This document shows, piece after piece, positions 1 through 7,813 of a DNA stretch of 52,350 nt (the first letter of the stretch is position 1; every line of letters starts with the position of its first letter). The DNA is taken from NCBI RefSeq assembly GCF_022129445.1, contig NZ_JADQAQ010000033.1, positions 1-52,350 on the forward strand, given 5' to 3'. The notes under the pieces are model-generated. The model saw only the letters and a program-made list of their open reading frames with translations. It did not search any database and had not been told where the DNA came from. The translations under genes and the position numbers were made by a program. Origin of the DNA: Photobacterium sp. Ph5 (GTDB lineage: Bacteria > Pseudomonadota > Gammaproteobacteria > Enterobacterales > Vibrionaceae).

Positions 1-14
1 TAAGAGGTGATGAT

Positions 15-54
15 ATCACCTCTGAGTAGGTGGCCAAATTTAATGTACCACTAC
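15..54 (+). repeat. 40-bp junction repeat, copy A
   Basis: This 40-bp stretch is identical to 28048-28087 and matches the reverse complement of 1500-1539 with two mismatches. It abuts the remnant of an IS30-type transposase. The bases just before it (3-11) are the inverted form of its first nine bases, separated by three bases, so two oppositely oriented ends may meet here. It is probably the terminus of an insertion sequence that I cannot name. Confidence 0.7.
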
Positions 55-347
55 ATACACACGATTACTGCCGTGACAATGGCAGAGAGTTCGCAGGCCA
101 TCAAGAGATCGCAGAGGCGCTGGATGCAGATTGGTATTTTGCTCACCCGTATAACTCTTAGGAGCGAGGCGCAAATGAAAACGCCAATTGGTCTATTAAG
201 GCAATATGTGAAGAAAGGGACGGGCCTGAGAACGGTGACGGATGACGATATTCAGTTTGCTCAATCAAGGATTAAAATTGTCCTAAAAAGTGTTTAGGAT
301 TCAAGCAGTCAGCCCTTATTTTCAAAGAGATGGCAATGGCTACTTGA
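55..347 (+). pseudogene. IS30-family transposase, C-terminal remnant
   Basis: Read across frames, the DNA encodes the end of an IS30-type DDE transposase: DNGREFAGH, then ALDADWYFAHPYNS, ERGANEN, LRQYVKKGTG and finally KKCLGFKQ. The D of DNGREF and the E of ERGANEN are the expected catalytic residues of this family. The reading frame is broken by several frameshifts and by a stop where a Trp codon is expected in the NSWERGANEN block, and the N-terminal half is missing, so it is a dead fragment. Its 5' side is cut by the 40-bp junction repeat. Confidence 0.85.
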
Positions 348-535
348 TATTAGAGAGTGTCGCACTTCGAAGTTGAATTCGGGAGCAATATGAATATTTA
401 ATCTCAGAAAGGAAAATATTAGAAATTATGATAATTCTTACAGAATAATATTTATCTATATAGTAGATTGATTTATAGACTGCATTGTTAACCGTGGTTA
501 GTCTATATTTATGAGGAGTCTGAAAGGAGTATTCT

Positions 536-772
536 ATGGTTACTAATGACTATAAAGCATATATACAAGATATCATCACTCACTCTCATGGTGGATTTAG
601 TCATCAGACATTGGCTAGAACTTTAGCCCATAATTTGAAATTATCTAGTGTTTCAAGTGAGTTAGTCGATTGTTGCTTGAAGTGCTGTAAAGATTTTGAA
701 GAACAGGGATTATTGACATGTCATTTGTTACCAGATGAACATTTTTACTTTTCGCAAAATTCTAATTATTAA
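536..772 (+). CDS. Small protein of unknown function upstream of queD
   Basis: This gene encodes 78 residues with no family that I recognise. It starts at an ATG with a strong ribosome binding site (AAAGGAG, six bases upstream). The protein is mostly helical-looking and carries a CCLKCC cluster near residues 48-53 (two CC pairs), with several His residues; there is no signal peptide or membrane segment. It lies 59 bp upstream of queD on the same strand, so the two may be cotranscribed, and it may be an island-specific accessory factor. The 190 bp before it hold only the edge of the IS30 remnant and AT-rich DNA that could carry the promoter. A metal-binding role is only a guess from the Cys cluster. 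Confidence 0.6.
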   Translation: MVTNDYKAYIQDIITHSHGGFSHQTLARTLAHNLKLSSVSSELVDCCLKCCKDFEEQGLLTCHLLPDEHFYFSQNSNY

Positions 773-831
773 TTCTATTTATTATATGTGGTAGGATCTT
801 TTCTAATTTAGAGCTAACTGTCGGAATTTAA

Positions 832-1191
832 ATGGGAATTGAAATTTATAAAGAGTTTATGTTTGAAGCCGCGCATAAACTGCCATATGTGCCTGATGGA
901 CATAAGTGTGGACGGTTACATGGGCATTCCTTTTTAGTTCGCCTTTACCTTTGTGGGGACATAGACCCTAATACGGGGTGGTTAATTGATTTTGCTGATG
1001 TGAAAAAGCTTTTTAAGCCTATATACGAACAACTAGACCATCATTACTTGAATGATATTAAAGGGTTAGAGAATCCTACAAGTGAAGTATTAGCTAAATG
1101 GATTTGGGAACAGACAAAACCGTTACTACCTTTGTTAAGTAAAGTTGAAGTAAAAGAAACTTGTACAGCAGGATGCATTTACACACCATAG
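832..1191 (+). CDS. queD: 6-carboxy-5,6,7,8-tetrahydropterin synthase QueD
   Basis: QueD converts dihydroneopterin triphosphate to 6-carboxytetrahydropterin, the second step of preQ0 synthesis, in the cytoplasm. The 119-residue protein is full length and very close to the Escherichia coli enzyme: FEAAHKLP with a zinc-binding His, the catalytic-Cys block CGRLHGHSF with the two other zinc His, [14 protein letters not shown] and the C-terminal [10 protein letters not shown]. PreQ0 is the base that Dpd systems insert into DNA, and extra copies of preQ0 genes are common in dpd islands. Here it is separated from dpdB2 only by an inserted IS complex, and the two genes converge on one terminator. No queC, queE or folE is present in the window, so the remaining steps must come from elsewhere in the genome. 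Confidence 0.95.
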   Translation: MGIEIYKEFMFEAAHKLPYVPDGHKCGRLHGHSFLVRLYLCGDIDPNTGWLIDFADVKKLFKPIYEQLDHHYLNDIKGLENPTSEVLAKWIWEQTKPLLPLLSKVEVKETCTAGCIYTP

Positions 1192-1203
1192 TGAAATTAT
1201 TTA

Positions 1204-1226
1204 TTAAAAAAGGCTGCCTTCTAGGC
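1204..1226 (+). terminator. Left half of terminator shared by queD and dpdB2, split by an IS
   Basis: The sequence AAAAAAGGCTGCCTTCTAGGC directly after queD is the left half of a hairpin whose right arm (GGCAACC followed by TTTC) lies at 4218-4227. Joined at the duplicated 11-bp sequence, the two halves form GGCTGCC-loop-GGCAACC flanked by A and T runs, which would work as a bidirectional rho-independent terminator. The IS now separates the arms. Confidence 0.7.
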
Positions 1227-1242
1227 CTGTCTCTTATACACA

Positions 1243-1273
1243 AATCCCTAAGCTGCAGCTTGGGGATTTTTTT
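1243..1273 (+). terminator. Rho-independent terminator in the IS50-like left end
   Basis: AATCCC, the perfect palindrome AAGCTGCAGCTT and GGGGATTTTTTT form a strong hairpin followed by a run of T. It lies between the IS end and the transposase start and would stop transcription entering from outside, a common way for an IS to limit its own transposase expression. An identical copy is at 52312-52342. Confidence 0.8.
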
Positions 1274-1311
1274 GAACTAATTTTACGTTTCATGATCTGA
1301 TCATCAAAGCA

Positions 1312-1499
1312 ATGACAAGGATGATTATCATGACCTATATAGAACCAACTCTTTGGGCACAAAAACAATTCGGTCAAGCTGACCTTAATGACCCAAGACG
1401 AACTCAAAGACTCGTCACTTTTGCCGCCTCACTGGCTGAGCAACCTGGTATACCCGTCTCAAAACTCATCATCTCCCCTGCAGATATGGAAGGGGCTTT
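1312..1499 (+). pseudogene. IS50-like transposase, N-terminal fragment
   Basis: The first ~60 codons match the N-terminus of Tn5/IS50 transposase: WAQKQFGQADLNDPRRTQRL then FAASLAEQPG and a block ending DMEGA, compared with the family pattern WA..F..A.L.DPRRT.RLV..AA.LA. The frame stops at 1503, immediately after the 40-bp junction repeat replaces the expected sequence. The catalytic DDE core is missing. The rest of the gene is represented only by the C-terminal stretch at 4100-4198. Confidence 0.85.
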
Positions 1500-1539
1500 G
1501 TAGTGGTAGATTAAATTTGGACACCTACTCAGAGGTGAT
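1500..1539 (-). repeat. 40-bp junction repeat, copy B
   Basis: On the minus strand this matches copies A (15-54) and C (28048-28087) with two mismatches. It lies exactly between the broken IS50-like transposase and the left end of the IS66 element (six bases separate it from the IS66 end). It contains the small inverted repeat CACCT...AGGTG. Confidence 0.7.
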
Positions 1540-1620
1540 ATCATTGTAAGCGCCTAATTAACCACACATTCTAATTAAAGCCCGCTTTTGTCATAGTTTT
1601 TCCGACTAAAAGGAGGAACT

Positions 1621-1920
1621 ATGACACAATTCGAAAAACACCAGTATTGGACAGCTATCGTTAATCAGCAGCAAGATAGTGGTATTTCAATACCGCAATT
1701 TTGCAAACAGAACGATATCAATTACGCTAATTTTCATTATTGGATGAAGAAAATTGAACAAACTGATAATGAACAAATTGCCCATCAAGTCGTTATCAGT
1801 GAACCACCCATTTTAAATGGTGAAATAGTGGTTATTCATCTACCCAATGGAATTCGTGCGGAATTACCAGCGTCACTGACATTAATTCAGATTCAGACAT
1901 GGCTTAAGGGGCTACAATGA
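1621..1920 (+). CDS. tnpA: IS66 family accessory protein TnpA
   Basis: The 99-residue protein has the IS66 TnpA pattern: an N-terminal helix-turn-helix region (residues ~8-45) with SGISIPQFCKQNDI and NFHYWMKK, then a basic/neutral linker and a C-terminal segment VIHLPNGIRAELP that is typical of the family. TnpA probably helps recognise element ends. It starts at an ATG preceded by AAAAGGAGGAACT, a very good ribosome binding site. Its last codon overlaps the ATG of tnpB (ATGA), the usual arrangement for translational coupling. Confidence 0.85.
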   Translation: MTQFEKHQYWTAIVNQQQDSGISIPQFCKQNDINYANFHYWMKKIEQTDNEQIAHQVVISEPPILNGEIVVIHLPNGIRAELPASLTLIQIQTWLKGLQ

Positions 1921-2260
1921 TCCCAAGTGGTGCTGTCTATCTTGTTCTGGTATCACCGATATGAGAAAGTCGATTGATGGCCTGTCTCTTATTGTCGCAG
2001 ATGCGCTCGAAATGAATCCATTAAGCAGTGCATGGTTTATATTTTGTAATCGCGGCAAAGATAAAATCAAGATCCTCTTCTGGGATACAAATGGATTTTG
2101 GCTTTATTATCGGCGTTTAGAAAAAGGTCGTTTTAAATGGCCTAAACCAACGCCATCAGGTCATATTCATATATCCACTCAACAACTAAACTGGCTATTA
2201 TCTGGACTCAACATTGAAAACCCTAACGCTCATCAGCCCCTTTATGGGCGAGAAGTGTGA
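1917..2260 (+). pseudogene. tnpB: IS66 family TnpB, frameshifted
   Basis: TnpB (IS66 Orf2) normally begins MIPSGAVYLV.GITDMRKSIDGL. Here the ATG at 1917 reads MIPSGAVYLVL and then runs to a stop, while SGITDMRKS continues in another frame from 1949 onward. One base appears to be missing near 1944-1947, where CTTGTTCTGG stands for an expected CTTGTTTCTGG. The remaining frame is open to 2260 with the conserved KIKILFWDTNGFWLYYRRLE block. Either the gene is inactive, or the base is a sequencing error in a T run, or the element uses frameshifting. Confidence 0.75.
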
Positions 2261-2346
2261 GCTAGGATACTGATCATCATATTGGACTTGAACGATCCTT
2301 TTTCACTGTCAGACTAAGTGGGAATGAGTAACAACGAGCCCTAACT

Positions 2347-3894
2347 ATGACCGAACTTCCTAATGATATAGAACAACTCAAAGCTATGTTGCTGAAGCTT
2401 CAGGAAGAAAATCAATATAAAGATGAAGCTATCGCTACATTAGAGAAAACAGTTCAAACTCAAGCAGAGGAAGTGGTTGAGTTAGAAAATAAGATGGCGT
2501 TGCTTCTAGAACAACTTAATCTGAGTAAATCTAAGCGTTTCACGGCTAAAAGTGAAAAAGAGCCGAAAGGTACCTTTAATGAAGCTGAGCAACAAAATGC
2601 CCTTCCAAAACAAACCCCAAAACATCATAAAAAAGGCAGAAATCCATTACCTGCAGAGCTAGAGCGTGAAGTTCATCAACACAAACTTAATACACCTTAC
2701 TGTGATTGTTGCCATGAACCTCTGCATGAGTGTGGTATAGAAACATCGGAAGAGCTAAAAATCATCCCGCAAAAAGTCAGTGTCGTACGCCATGAGCGAA
2801 CTAAATACGCTTGTCGACAATGCGAGAAAACGCAAACCACAAGTAAAATCATCACAGCTCCAAAGCCTGCCAATATGATCCCTAAAAGTATGGGGACACC
2901 TGAAGCGTTTGCCGCTGTTGTGACCGCTAAATATGTTGATGCGCTGCCGCTTTATCGTCAAGTCGAGATATTAAAGCGATCAGGCATTGAGTTAAGTCGC
3001 GGTACATTATCTAATTGGTGTGTACAGTTGGGCAATAAAGTAAATGTCATCATTGAAGCAATGAGAACACATTTATTGAAAGATAAACTGATTTGCGCAG
3101 ATGAAACCACTGTTCAGGTATTGCGTGAGCAAGACCGAAGTGCACAGAGTAAATCTTACATGTGGGTTTATCGCAGCGGTGAGTTCGTTGAGCAACCCAT
3201 TGTCATTTATGACTATCAGCCAAGTCGCGCTGGTCAATGCGTGAAAGACTTCTTGGGTGATTACTCTGGCTATCTGCTGACTGACGGTTATCAAGCTTAT
3301 AATGGATTGGAGAATGTTATCCAAGCGGGATGTTTAGCACATGTTAGACGTAAGTTTACGGATGCACAAAAAGCCCAACCGAAGAAAAAATCAGGTCGAG
3401 TCGAAAAAGCGATTAATTTTATCGCCAAATTGTATGGCATTGAGCAAGAAGCGAAAGGATTAAGTGCGGTTGAACGACACCAATTACGTCAACAAAAATC
3501 GAAACCCATCTTAGATAAATTCCATGAGTGGTTACTTGAAACCCAAGATAAAATATTACCTAAAAGTCAGCTAGGCGGCGCAGTGAATTATGCCATTAAT
3601 CAATGGCCAAAGTTACTCACGTATCTAGAGGATGGCGATATAAGTATCGATAATAATGTCACTGAACGGGACATCCGCCCGTTTACAACGGGACGGAAAA
3701 ACTGGATGTTCTCGACGTCGGTCGAAGGAGCAACAGCGAGCGCTAATCTGTATAGCTTAGTGATGACGTGTCGTGCTAATAATATCAATCCGTATTACTA
3801 CTTTGCGCACTTATTCAAAGTGCTACCAACCCGCACTTCGCAAGATGATCTTACTGATCTTATGCCCTGGAACTTCCTAATCGATGAGGCCTAA
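2347..3894 (+). CDS. tnpC: IS66 family transposase TnpC
   Basis: This 515-residue protein is a full-length IS66 transposase. Residues 1-60 form a coiled coil (leucine-zipper type), followed by the family block around LNLSKSKRF, a zinc-binding region with CDCCHEPLHECG and CRQCEKT (residues ~119-160), and the DDE core including CADETTVQVL, LLTDGYQAY, the GCLAHVRRKF block and the IDNNVTERDIRPFTTGRKNW region with the catalytic Glu. The C-terminus ends in LMPWNF, typical of the family. It is apparently intact, but its partner tnpB is frameshifted. Confidence 0.9.
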   Translation: MTELPNDIEQLKAMLLKLQEENQYKDEAIATLEKTVQTQAEEVVELENKMALLLEQLNLSKSKRFTAKSEKEPKGTFNEAEQQNALPKQTPKHHKKGRNPLPAELEREVHQHKLNTPYCDCCHEPLHECGIETSEELKIIPQKVSVVRHERTKYACRQCEKTQTTSKIITAPKPANMIPKSMGTPEAFAAVVTAKYVDALPLYRQVEILKRSGIELSRGTLSNWCVQLGNKVNVIIEAMRTHLLKDKLICADETTVQVLREQDRSAQSKSYMWVYRSGEFVEQPIVIYDYQPSRAGQCVKDFLGDYSGYLLTDGYQAYNGLENVIQAGCLAHVRRKFTDAQKAQPKKKSGRVEKAINFIAKLYGIEQEAKGLSAVERHQLRQQKSKPILDKFHEWLLETQDKILPKSQLGGAVNYAINQWPKLLTYLEDGDISIDNNVTERDIRPFTTGRKNWMFSTSVEGATASANLYSLVMTCRANNINPYYYFAHLFKVLPTRTSQDDLTDLMPWNFLIDEA

Positions 3895-3924
3895 TAAGGC
3901 CTCACTGCTTAATTAGACGCTTAC

Positions 3925-4099
3925 CGTTAATCGAGAAACTCAGGAAGAGCCACAGCATAACAACGTTATGCAACGTATTCGATGTTCATCGCAGTAGCTA
4001 TAAATATTGGCAAAGACGCCCAAAATCTATTTCTTTTGAATTGATTAAACTGTGTAGTTTAATCAAAGAGGTACATGCTGCAAGTAATGGTTCTGCTGG
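3925..4099 (+). pseudogene. IS3-family OrfB fragment
   Basis: Part of the start of an IS3-type OrfB can be read as LCNVFDVHRSSYKYWQRRP followed by LIKEVHAASNGSAG, matching the family pattern of VHRSSYKYW...HGSAG near the N-terminus of the integrase-like protein. The fragment joins the IS66 right end at 3925 and the IS50-like C-terminus at about 4100. No IS3 ends are seen and the catalytic core is missing. Confidence 0.7.
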
Positions 4100-4198
4100 A
4101 TTGCTTCTGTAAAGGCATTATGGCAAGGATGGTTTAGGTTACAAACCATCCTTGAAGGATATGAGCTAGCTAAGTCTCTTGAACACAATGACTTGTGA
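4100..4198 (+). pseudogene. IS50-like transposase, C-terminal fragment
   Basis: The frame reads IASVKALWQGWFRLQTILEG then YELAKSLEHNDL and stop, matching the end of Tn5 transposase (IASWGALWEGW...L.G...AK.L). The TGA stop overlaps the IS right end TGATCAAGAGACAG just as in IS50. It shows that both outer parts of the interrupted element belong to one original copy. Confidence 0.8.
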
Positions 4199-4209
4199 TC
4201 AAGAGACAG

Positions 4210-4229
4210 GCCTTCTAGGCAACCTTTCG
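4210..4229 (-). terminator. Right half of the terminator shared by dpdB2 and queD
   Basis: GCCTTCTAGGCAACCTTTCG follows the IS right end. With the left half at 1204-1226 it would restore a GGTTGCC/GGCAGCC hairpin that ends both the minus-strand dpd transcript and queD. The insertion point lies in the loop and its flank. Confidence 0.6.
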
Positions 4230-4230
4230 T

Positions 4231-5439
4231 TTAGTTGCGATATATAGCGTAGTCTTTTCTAAAACCTTTTTTGATTTCATATAGCTTTAGAAGGTTGGTT
4301 GCAAATAGTTGCTTTTCTGAACTGGTGTTTTGGAACCCATTCCATTTTCGTACAATGTCGGTTTTTGTACCATCGTGTGATAACTCTTTACCTAAGGGCC
4401 AATATCCATTGTTGAAGTAACAATCGTTTACTAGGATGTTTAATTCGCTTATAAAGAAATTAACGGATGGGATATCATTACCAGTACCAATATTTGATAA
4501 TGTTAACTCTTCACATAATCTAGGCTCTTGAAAAACACGTAGCATATGCCGGCATAGATAAGAGAATCCTGCGATAGAAGTTCCATGTGTTATATATGTC
4601 TTCTTCATGTCGCGTGATTTTTTTGCCCAATCGTTTTCAAAAACTTCAGCTACAGCATTCCAGAAGTTACTGATAACGGTAATAAATTTACTTTTTTCTG
4701 ATGCGGATAATTCTTGGTGTACTCGAACATCTAGAAGTTGAAGTATTTGGCGTTCAACATTATTTATAAAGTCGGTGATTGATGATTCAGCGATAAGCCC
4801 ATCTTTATTACCATTTGATTTTATTAATAAATAAAGAGGAGAATCTTTACGTTTGAAACCAAGTTCTTCACTTACTGAAAGAGGAAATGCTTTTACCTCT
4901 AAAGATGCAGGCTTATAAATATCATTATATAAAGCAAGGGCATTTAATTGTACTGATGTAAGAGGTTTACCCAAATTAAGAATTAAGAATTGTTGAATGT
5001 AGTCAGTATCATCCTCTGAAATGAAAATAGATACAGGTAGAGGATAGCTATCATGACAACTATTTTTTACTCCACCAGAGCGTTGTTGACCATCAACGAT
5101 TGAACCAGGAAGATCAATAGAAGCTCCCTCTGGATTATATGGTACGTTTAAGTAACCAAACTCAGAACCTTCAAATAATGGTTCAAATGAGACAGTGTTG
5201 TTAAAACCGATAACGAGGTTCGCTAAAATCGTTGAATTAGGAGACTCAACATACTCAGTAATAGATTCTATGTGTTTCGGTAGTTCGTTACGCTGGTAGC
5301 CATTAATGAATTCACCTTCACGAGTTAAATGTACAATTTTAGCTACATCTCGAACTTTCTTACCTTCTACCCAGCCAGTAAATACAGTTACGCCATTTAC
5401 TGTTTCTTTAATAACTTTTATCTTTAATACTTGATTCAT
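4231..5439 (-). CDS. dpdB: DpdB-like DGQQR protein, second copy (DpdB2)
   Basis: DpdB proteins belong to the DGQHR/DndB-related group and help DpdA exchange preQ0 into DNA. This 402-residue copy has the GYQR block with a following HIESITEYVE (residues ~47-65), VDGQQR at 115-120, LPVSIFIS and ILNLGKPLT. Compared with DpdB1 (DGQQRIAAL and INAAKPLS) it has changed residues after both motifs: DGQQRSGGV and LNLGKPLTS. That may mean altered or reduced activity. The start ATG shares one base with the stop of dpdA2 (TAATG), so the two are translationally coupled. It is last in the minus-strand modification operon and converges on queD across the IS complex. DndB itself is an alternative label, but no dnd genes are present. 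Confidence 0.8.
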   Translation of the reverse strand: MNQVLKIKVIKETVNGVTVFTGWVEGKKVRDVAKIVHLTREGEFINGYQRNELPKHIESITEYVESPNSTILANLVIGFNNTVSFEPLFEGSEFGYLNVPYNPEGASIDLPGSIVDGQQRSGGVKNSCHDSYPLPVSIFISEDDTDYIQQFLILNLGKPLTSVQLNALALYNDIYKPASLEVKAFPLSVSEELGFKRKDSPLYLLIKSNGNKDGLIAESSITDFINNVERQILQLLDVRVHQELSASEKSKFITVISNFWNAVAEVFENDWAKKSRDMKKTYITHGTSIAGFSYLCRHMLRVFQEPRLCEELTLSNIGTGNDIPSVNFFISELNILVNDCYFNNGYWPLGKELSHDGTKTDIVRKWNGFQNTSSEKQLFATNLLKLYEIKKGFRKDYAIYRN

Positions 5440-6833
5440 TAGAACAATTCTTCGATTACTGGCTGTTGTAAATTTTGGCTACTTAAAGTATTTAATACAA
5501 TATCTTTATGCTGAGTCACAATAGCAAGATTATGAATTCCACGGCGACGATTGGTTTGATTTGAACGGAAAATAATATTCATTAGACCCTTCTCACAGAT
5601 ACCACATCGACACTCTTTCCATAAACGCATGTTTAAGAACTTACGATATTTCTCACTTTCTTTTGCTAATTGCGCATGTTTTGATTCATTTAGGTATGCA
5701 TCGTTTGTAACTTTTTCATAAGCCATAATGGCTTTAAACGTGCCATCAATATCATACCCTGTCTTGTCAAACTCGATTAGTTTGCTTATACAGTCTGTCT
5801 CTAGACGTTTAAGGCATTCATTGACTGATAGTGAAGAGTTTGATAAATCAATGTCAAATTCGTCATTTCTTTGCATTTGAATGATAAGTGCTTGCAGCGA
5901 ATCTCGATTTTTTTCAATGTGTTTTTGAACATTATCATGGTCGCATTGACGAAGACGTATTGATACATACTCTTCAACCTTTTTCGATTCTTCATTGATC
6001 CAATAGTATTTACCACCTTTCAGTCCTTGCATGAGAGGTGAGGTACTATCTGCACTAGTGACACCAGCTTTAACATAAGCAGGGATATTTTCAAAACGGC
6101 AAATGCCAAGAAGGTGGAAAACAGTGTCAGGGTGTTTTGTTTTCCCTAGAGCATCGAGTAGTTTAAGTAAGTCATCTGTTTTAGATTTTACCATACCACC
6201 GATCGTTATTCGTCTGTATCCCATGTCTTCTAGTGCTTTTACTGAGGCCACAAACGAATCTATATCATAACCATGGGCGACACCATATGGTTTAAATGAT
6301 CTTCCTTTAGACTTCTCAAGAAATTCTTCAGCATTTTTTAATGTAATTGCTATTCGACGTTTAGCTTCTTTGACTGTATCTTCATCAAGAACATTTTCGT
6401 CATTAGTAAATGCAAATACAATGTGGTCGAGTGAAATACCGTAGTCGAATTTTCCTCGCTCATAGAACTCAATCAATTCATCGATGGTAAATGGGGGCTC
6501 ATATTCATTGGCATAGTCAAATGCTCCACAGTCTCCCATTAACATGACTGATTTTAGTTGTGGTGATGTGTTTAAACGAAGAAATTCTCTTGCACCTTTG
6601 AAGTAAAAGTCTTCTGTTAGCTCAGTTTCATAGTATTTTCCCCGCTTTTGCATTGTGCCAACGCCAGCTAAAGATACCAGCATACCGTTATAAGGTAATT
6701 TGTTTAAAATCTGATGAGGATAAACATCATCATCGTATACTCGAGGATGTTTTGTACGGCTACTGTCTCGACCATCAAATTTTGGATCTACAAAATCTTT
6801 GTTATCTGGGAAAAAAAAACTGAATTTGGTCAT
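5439..6833 (-). CDS. dpdA: TGT-like DNA transglycosylase, second copy (DpdA2)
   Basis: DpdA replaces guanine in DNA with preQ0, using the fold of tRNA-guanine transglycosylase. In this 464-residue copy the expected catalytic residues are present: D101 in MGDCGAF, D262 in ADSTSPL as the likely nucleophile, the YGVAHG and IGGM substrate-loop motifs near 183-214, and a zinc site C408-x-C410-x2-C413...H434. I start it at the ATG at 6833 rather than 6920. That start has AGGT upstream, overlaps the dpdC stop as ATGA, and aligns with DpdA1 (FFFPDNKDFVDP versus FFFPDSHDFIDP). It is followed directly by dpdB2. It is clearly related to DpdA1, but my reading suggests well under half of the residues are identical. 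Confidence 0.85.
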   Translation of the reverse strand: MTKFSFFFPDNKDFVDPKFDGRDSSRTKHPRVYDDDVYPHQILNKLPYNGMLVSLAGVGTMQKRGKYYETELTEDFYFKGAREFLRLNTSPQLKSVMLMGDCGAFDYANEYEPPFTIDELIEFYERGKFDYGISLDHIVFAFTNDENVLDEDTVKEAKRRIAITLKNAEEFLEKSKGRSFKPYGVAHGYDIDSFVASVKALEDMGYRRITIGGMVKSKTDDLLKLLDALGKTKHPDTVFHLLGICRFENIPAYVKAGVTSADSTSPLMQGLKGGKYYWINEESKKVEEYVSIRLRQCDHDNVQKHIEKNRDSLQALIIQMQRNDEFDIDLSNSSLSVNECLKRLETDCISKLIEFDKTGYDIDGTFKAIMAYEKVTNDAYLNESKHAQLAKESEKYRKFLNMRLWKECRCGICEKGLMNIIFRSNQTNRRRGIHNLAIVTQHKDIVLNTLSSQNLQQPVIEELF

Positions 6834-7744
6834 TTTACTACCTGTTTGAAAAGAGCTTTGAAACGAGTATCTAGGCAAGCATTTCCTTGTGATTGATACT
6901 GCTTCAGTAATGAAGCACATCCAATATTAGGCGTATCTTTTAAGGCTCTTTCGATAAAATTTAGTATGAATTCGTCCGATTGTTGCTGTCTTTTGGGTTT
7001 CGTTGGGGGTGCTACATCTTTAACTAATTCATTTAACTCATTAATAATGCTATTAACTGTTGAACCATCAACTAACATTTTCATAACGACACACCCTACA
7101 TGTGTCGTTAATGTTCTATCTGTTATAGAACTATTGTTGAAAATTTGTTGTGGTACATTCTTAAATCTAGAATCAGACTTTATACAATTACTCTTAATAG
7201 CAGCGGACATTTTACTGATATCAGAGCAGATAACAATCAGTTGTTTTTCAGTATCAGATAGTGATGTGATGGCATTGTGAAGATCATCTTTGATTGCAAA
7301 TAAATACTCCTTCCCACAGCAGATGATAAAAGTATCATTAGGGTGATCTTTAAATAGGTCCTTTATCGAACCGCTAAAATTAAAGTATTCATTTGTAGTG
7401 ACTTTCTTCCACCACTGGTTGGTAGGTGATGGAACTTTATGCTTACTTGGTGAGAATGAAGCATTGTAAGGTGGAATTTTTTGTTTGGAGTCTAGAAGGC
7501 CAAAACCTGCTGATAACACATGCATATCAATGTTTAGTTCTTCACAAGTTTTTTTTGCAATTTTAAAACTTTGCCCTGTATATAACTCATCAACTGATAC
7601 TAGTACCCCTTCTTGTCCATATGGACCAAGTTGTGTAAACCAGTTCAAATAATTATTATTTTTGTAATTATTCAAGCACTGTTTATCAGATGGTATAACC
7701 GACTTTCGAGCTGTACAAGTAGTAATGAAGTGAATGTTTTTCAT
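6830..7744 (-). CDS. dpdC: Probable DpdC, dPreQ0-converting enzyme
   Basis: In Salmonella Montevideo DpdC is needed to turn dPreQ0 in DNA into 7-amido-7-deazaguanine (dADG). This 304-residue protein starts MKNIHFITTCTARKS, and then shows ELYTGQSFKIAKKTCEELNI, HVLSAGFGLLDS and IPPYNASFSPSKH. This is the C...K / LYTG / LSA.GLL / PY pattern of the DUF6884/YaaA-like group. A region with FIICCGKEYLF follows near residues 148-158, and a C-terminal helical part begins at about 230. I call it DpdC mainly from its position between the two dpdA-dpdB pairs and this pattern. Its stop overlaps the dpdA2 start; 69 bp separate it from dpdB1. Identity as DpdC is likely but not proven by the motifs. Confidence 0.7.
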   Translation of the reverse strand: MKNIHFITTCTARKSVIPSDKQCLNNYKNNNYLNWFTQLGPYGQEGVLVSVDELYTGQSFKIAKKTCEELNIDMHVLSAGFGLLDSKQKIPPYNASFSPSKHKVPSPTNQWWKKVTTNEYFNFSGSIKDLFKDHPNDTFIICCGKEYLFAIKDDLHNAITSLSDTEKQLIVICSDISKMSAAIKSNCIKSDSRFKNVPQQIFNNSSITDRTLTTHVGCVVMKMLVDGSTVNSIINELNELVKDVAPPTKPKRQQQSDEFILNFIERALKDTPNIGCASLLKQYQSQGNACLDTRFKALFKQVVK

Positions 7745-7813
7745 CTAACAATTTAAATTTTTAAATATTAAATTTATGGTATATATAAGTCTAAGTTACT
7801 TGTCAAAGAATAC

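Larger units (their letters stand above)
1546..3924 (+). mobile_element. IS66-family insertion sequence
   Basis: The element starts GTAAGCGCCTAATTAA and ends TTAATTAGACGCTTAC, imperfect inverted repeats of the IS66 type, and contains the three genes tnpA, tnpB and tnpC in the usual order. The flanking 8 bp (1538-1545 and 3925-3932) do not match, so there is no target duplication. This means that one side was rearranged after insertion. tnpB carries a one-base deletion; tnpA and tnpC are open. Confidence 0.85.
1227..4209 (+). mobile_element. IS50-like (IS4 family) element, interrupted by other IS sequences
   Basis: The left end begins CTGTCTCTTATACACA, matching the outer/mosaic-end type of IS50, and the right end reads TGATCAAGAGACAG, matching the IS50 inner end including the overlap with the transposase stop codon. 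The first and last parts of an IS50-type transposase remain inside, but the middle is replaced by a 40-bp repeat, an IS66 element and an IS3 fragment. The 11 bp GCCTTCTAGGC occurs directly before and directly after the element (1216-1226 and 4210-4220), which is the target duplication. IS50 itself duplicates 9 bp, so 11 is slightly unusual. A second copy of the left end lies at the end of the window in the same orientation. Confidence 0.85.

Noticed and set aside
6833..6920. Longer N-terminus of DpdA2 starting at 6920
   Set aside because: The extra 29 residues overlap dpdC, have no counterpart in DpdA1, and the ATG at 6833 has a ribosome binding site and an ATGA overlap.
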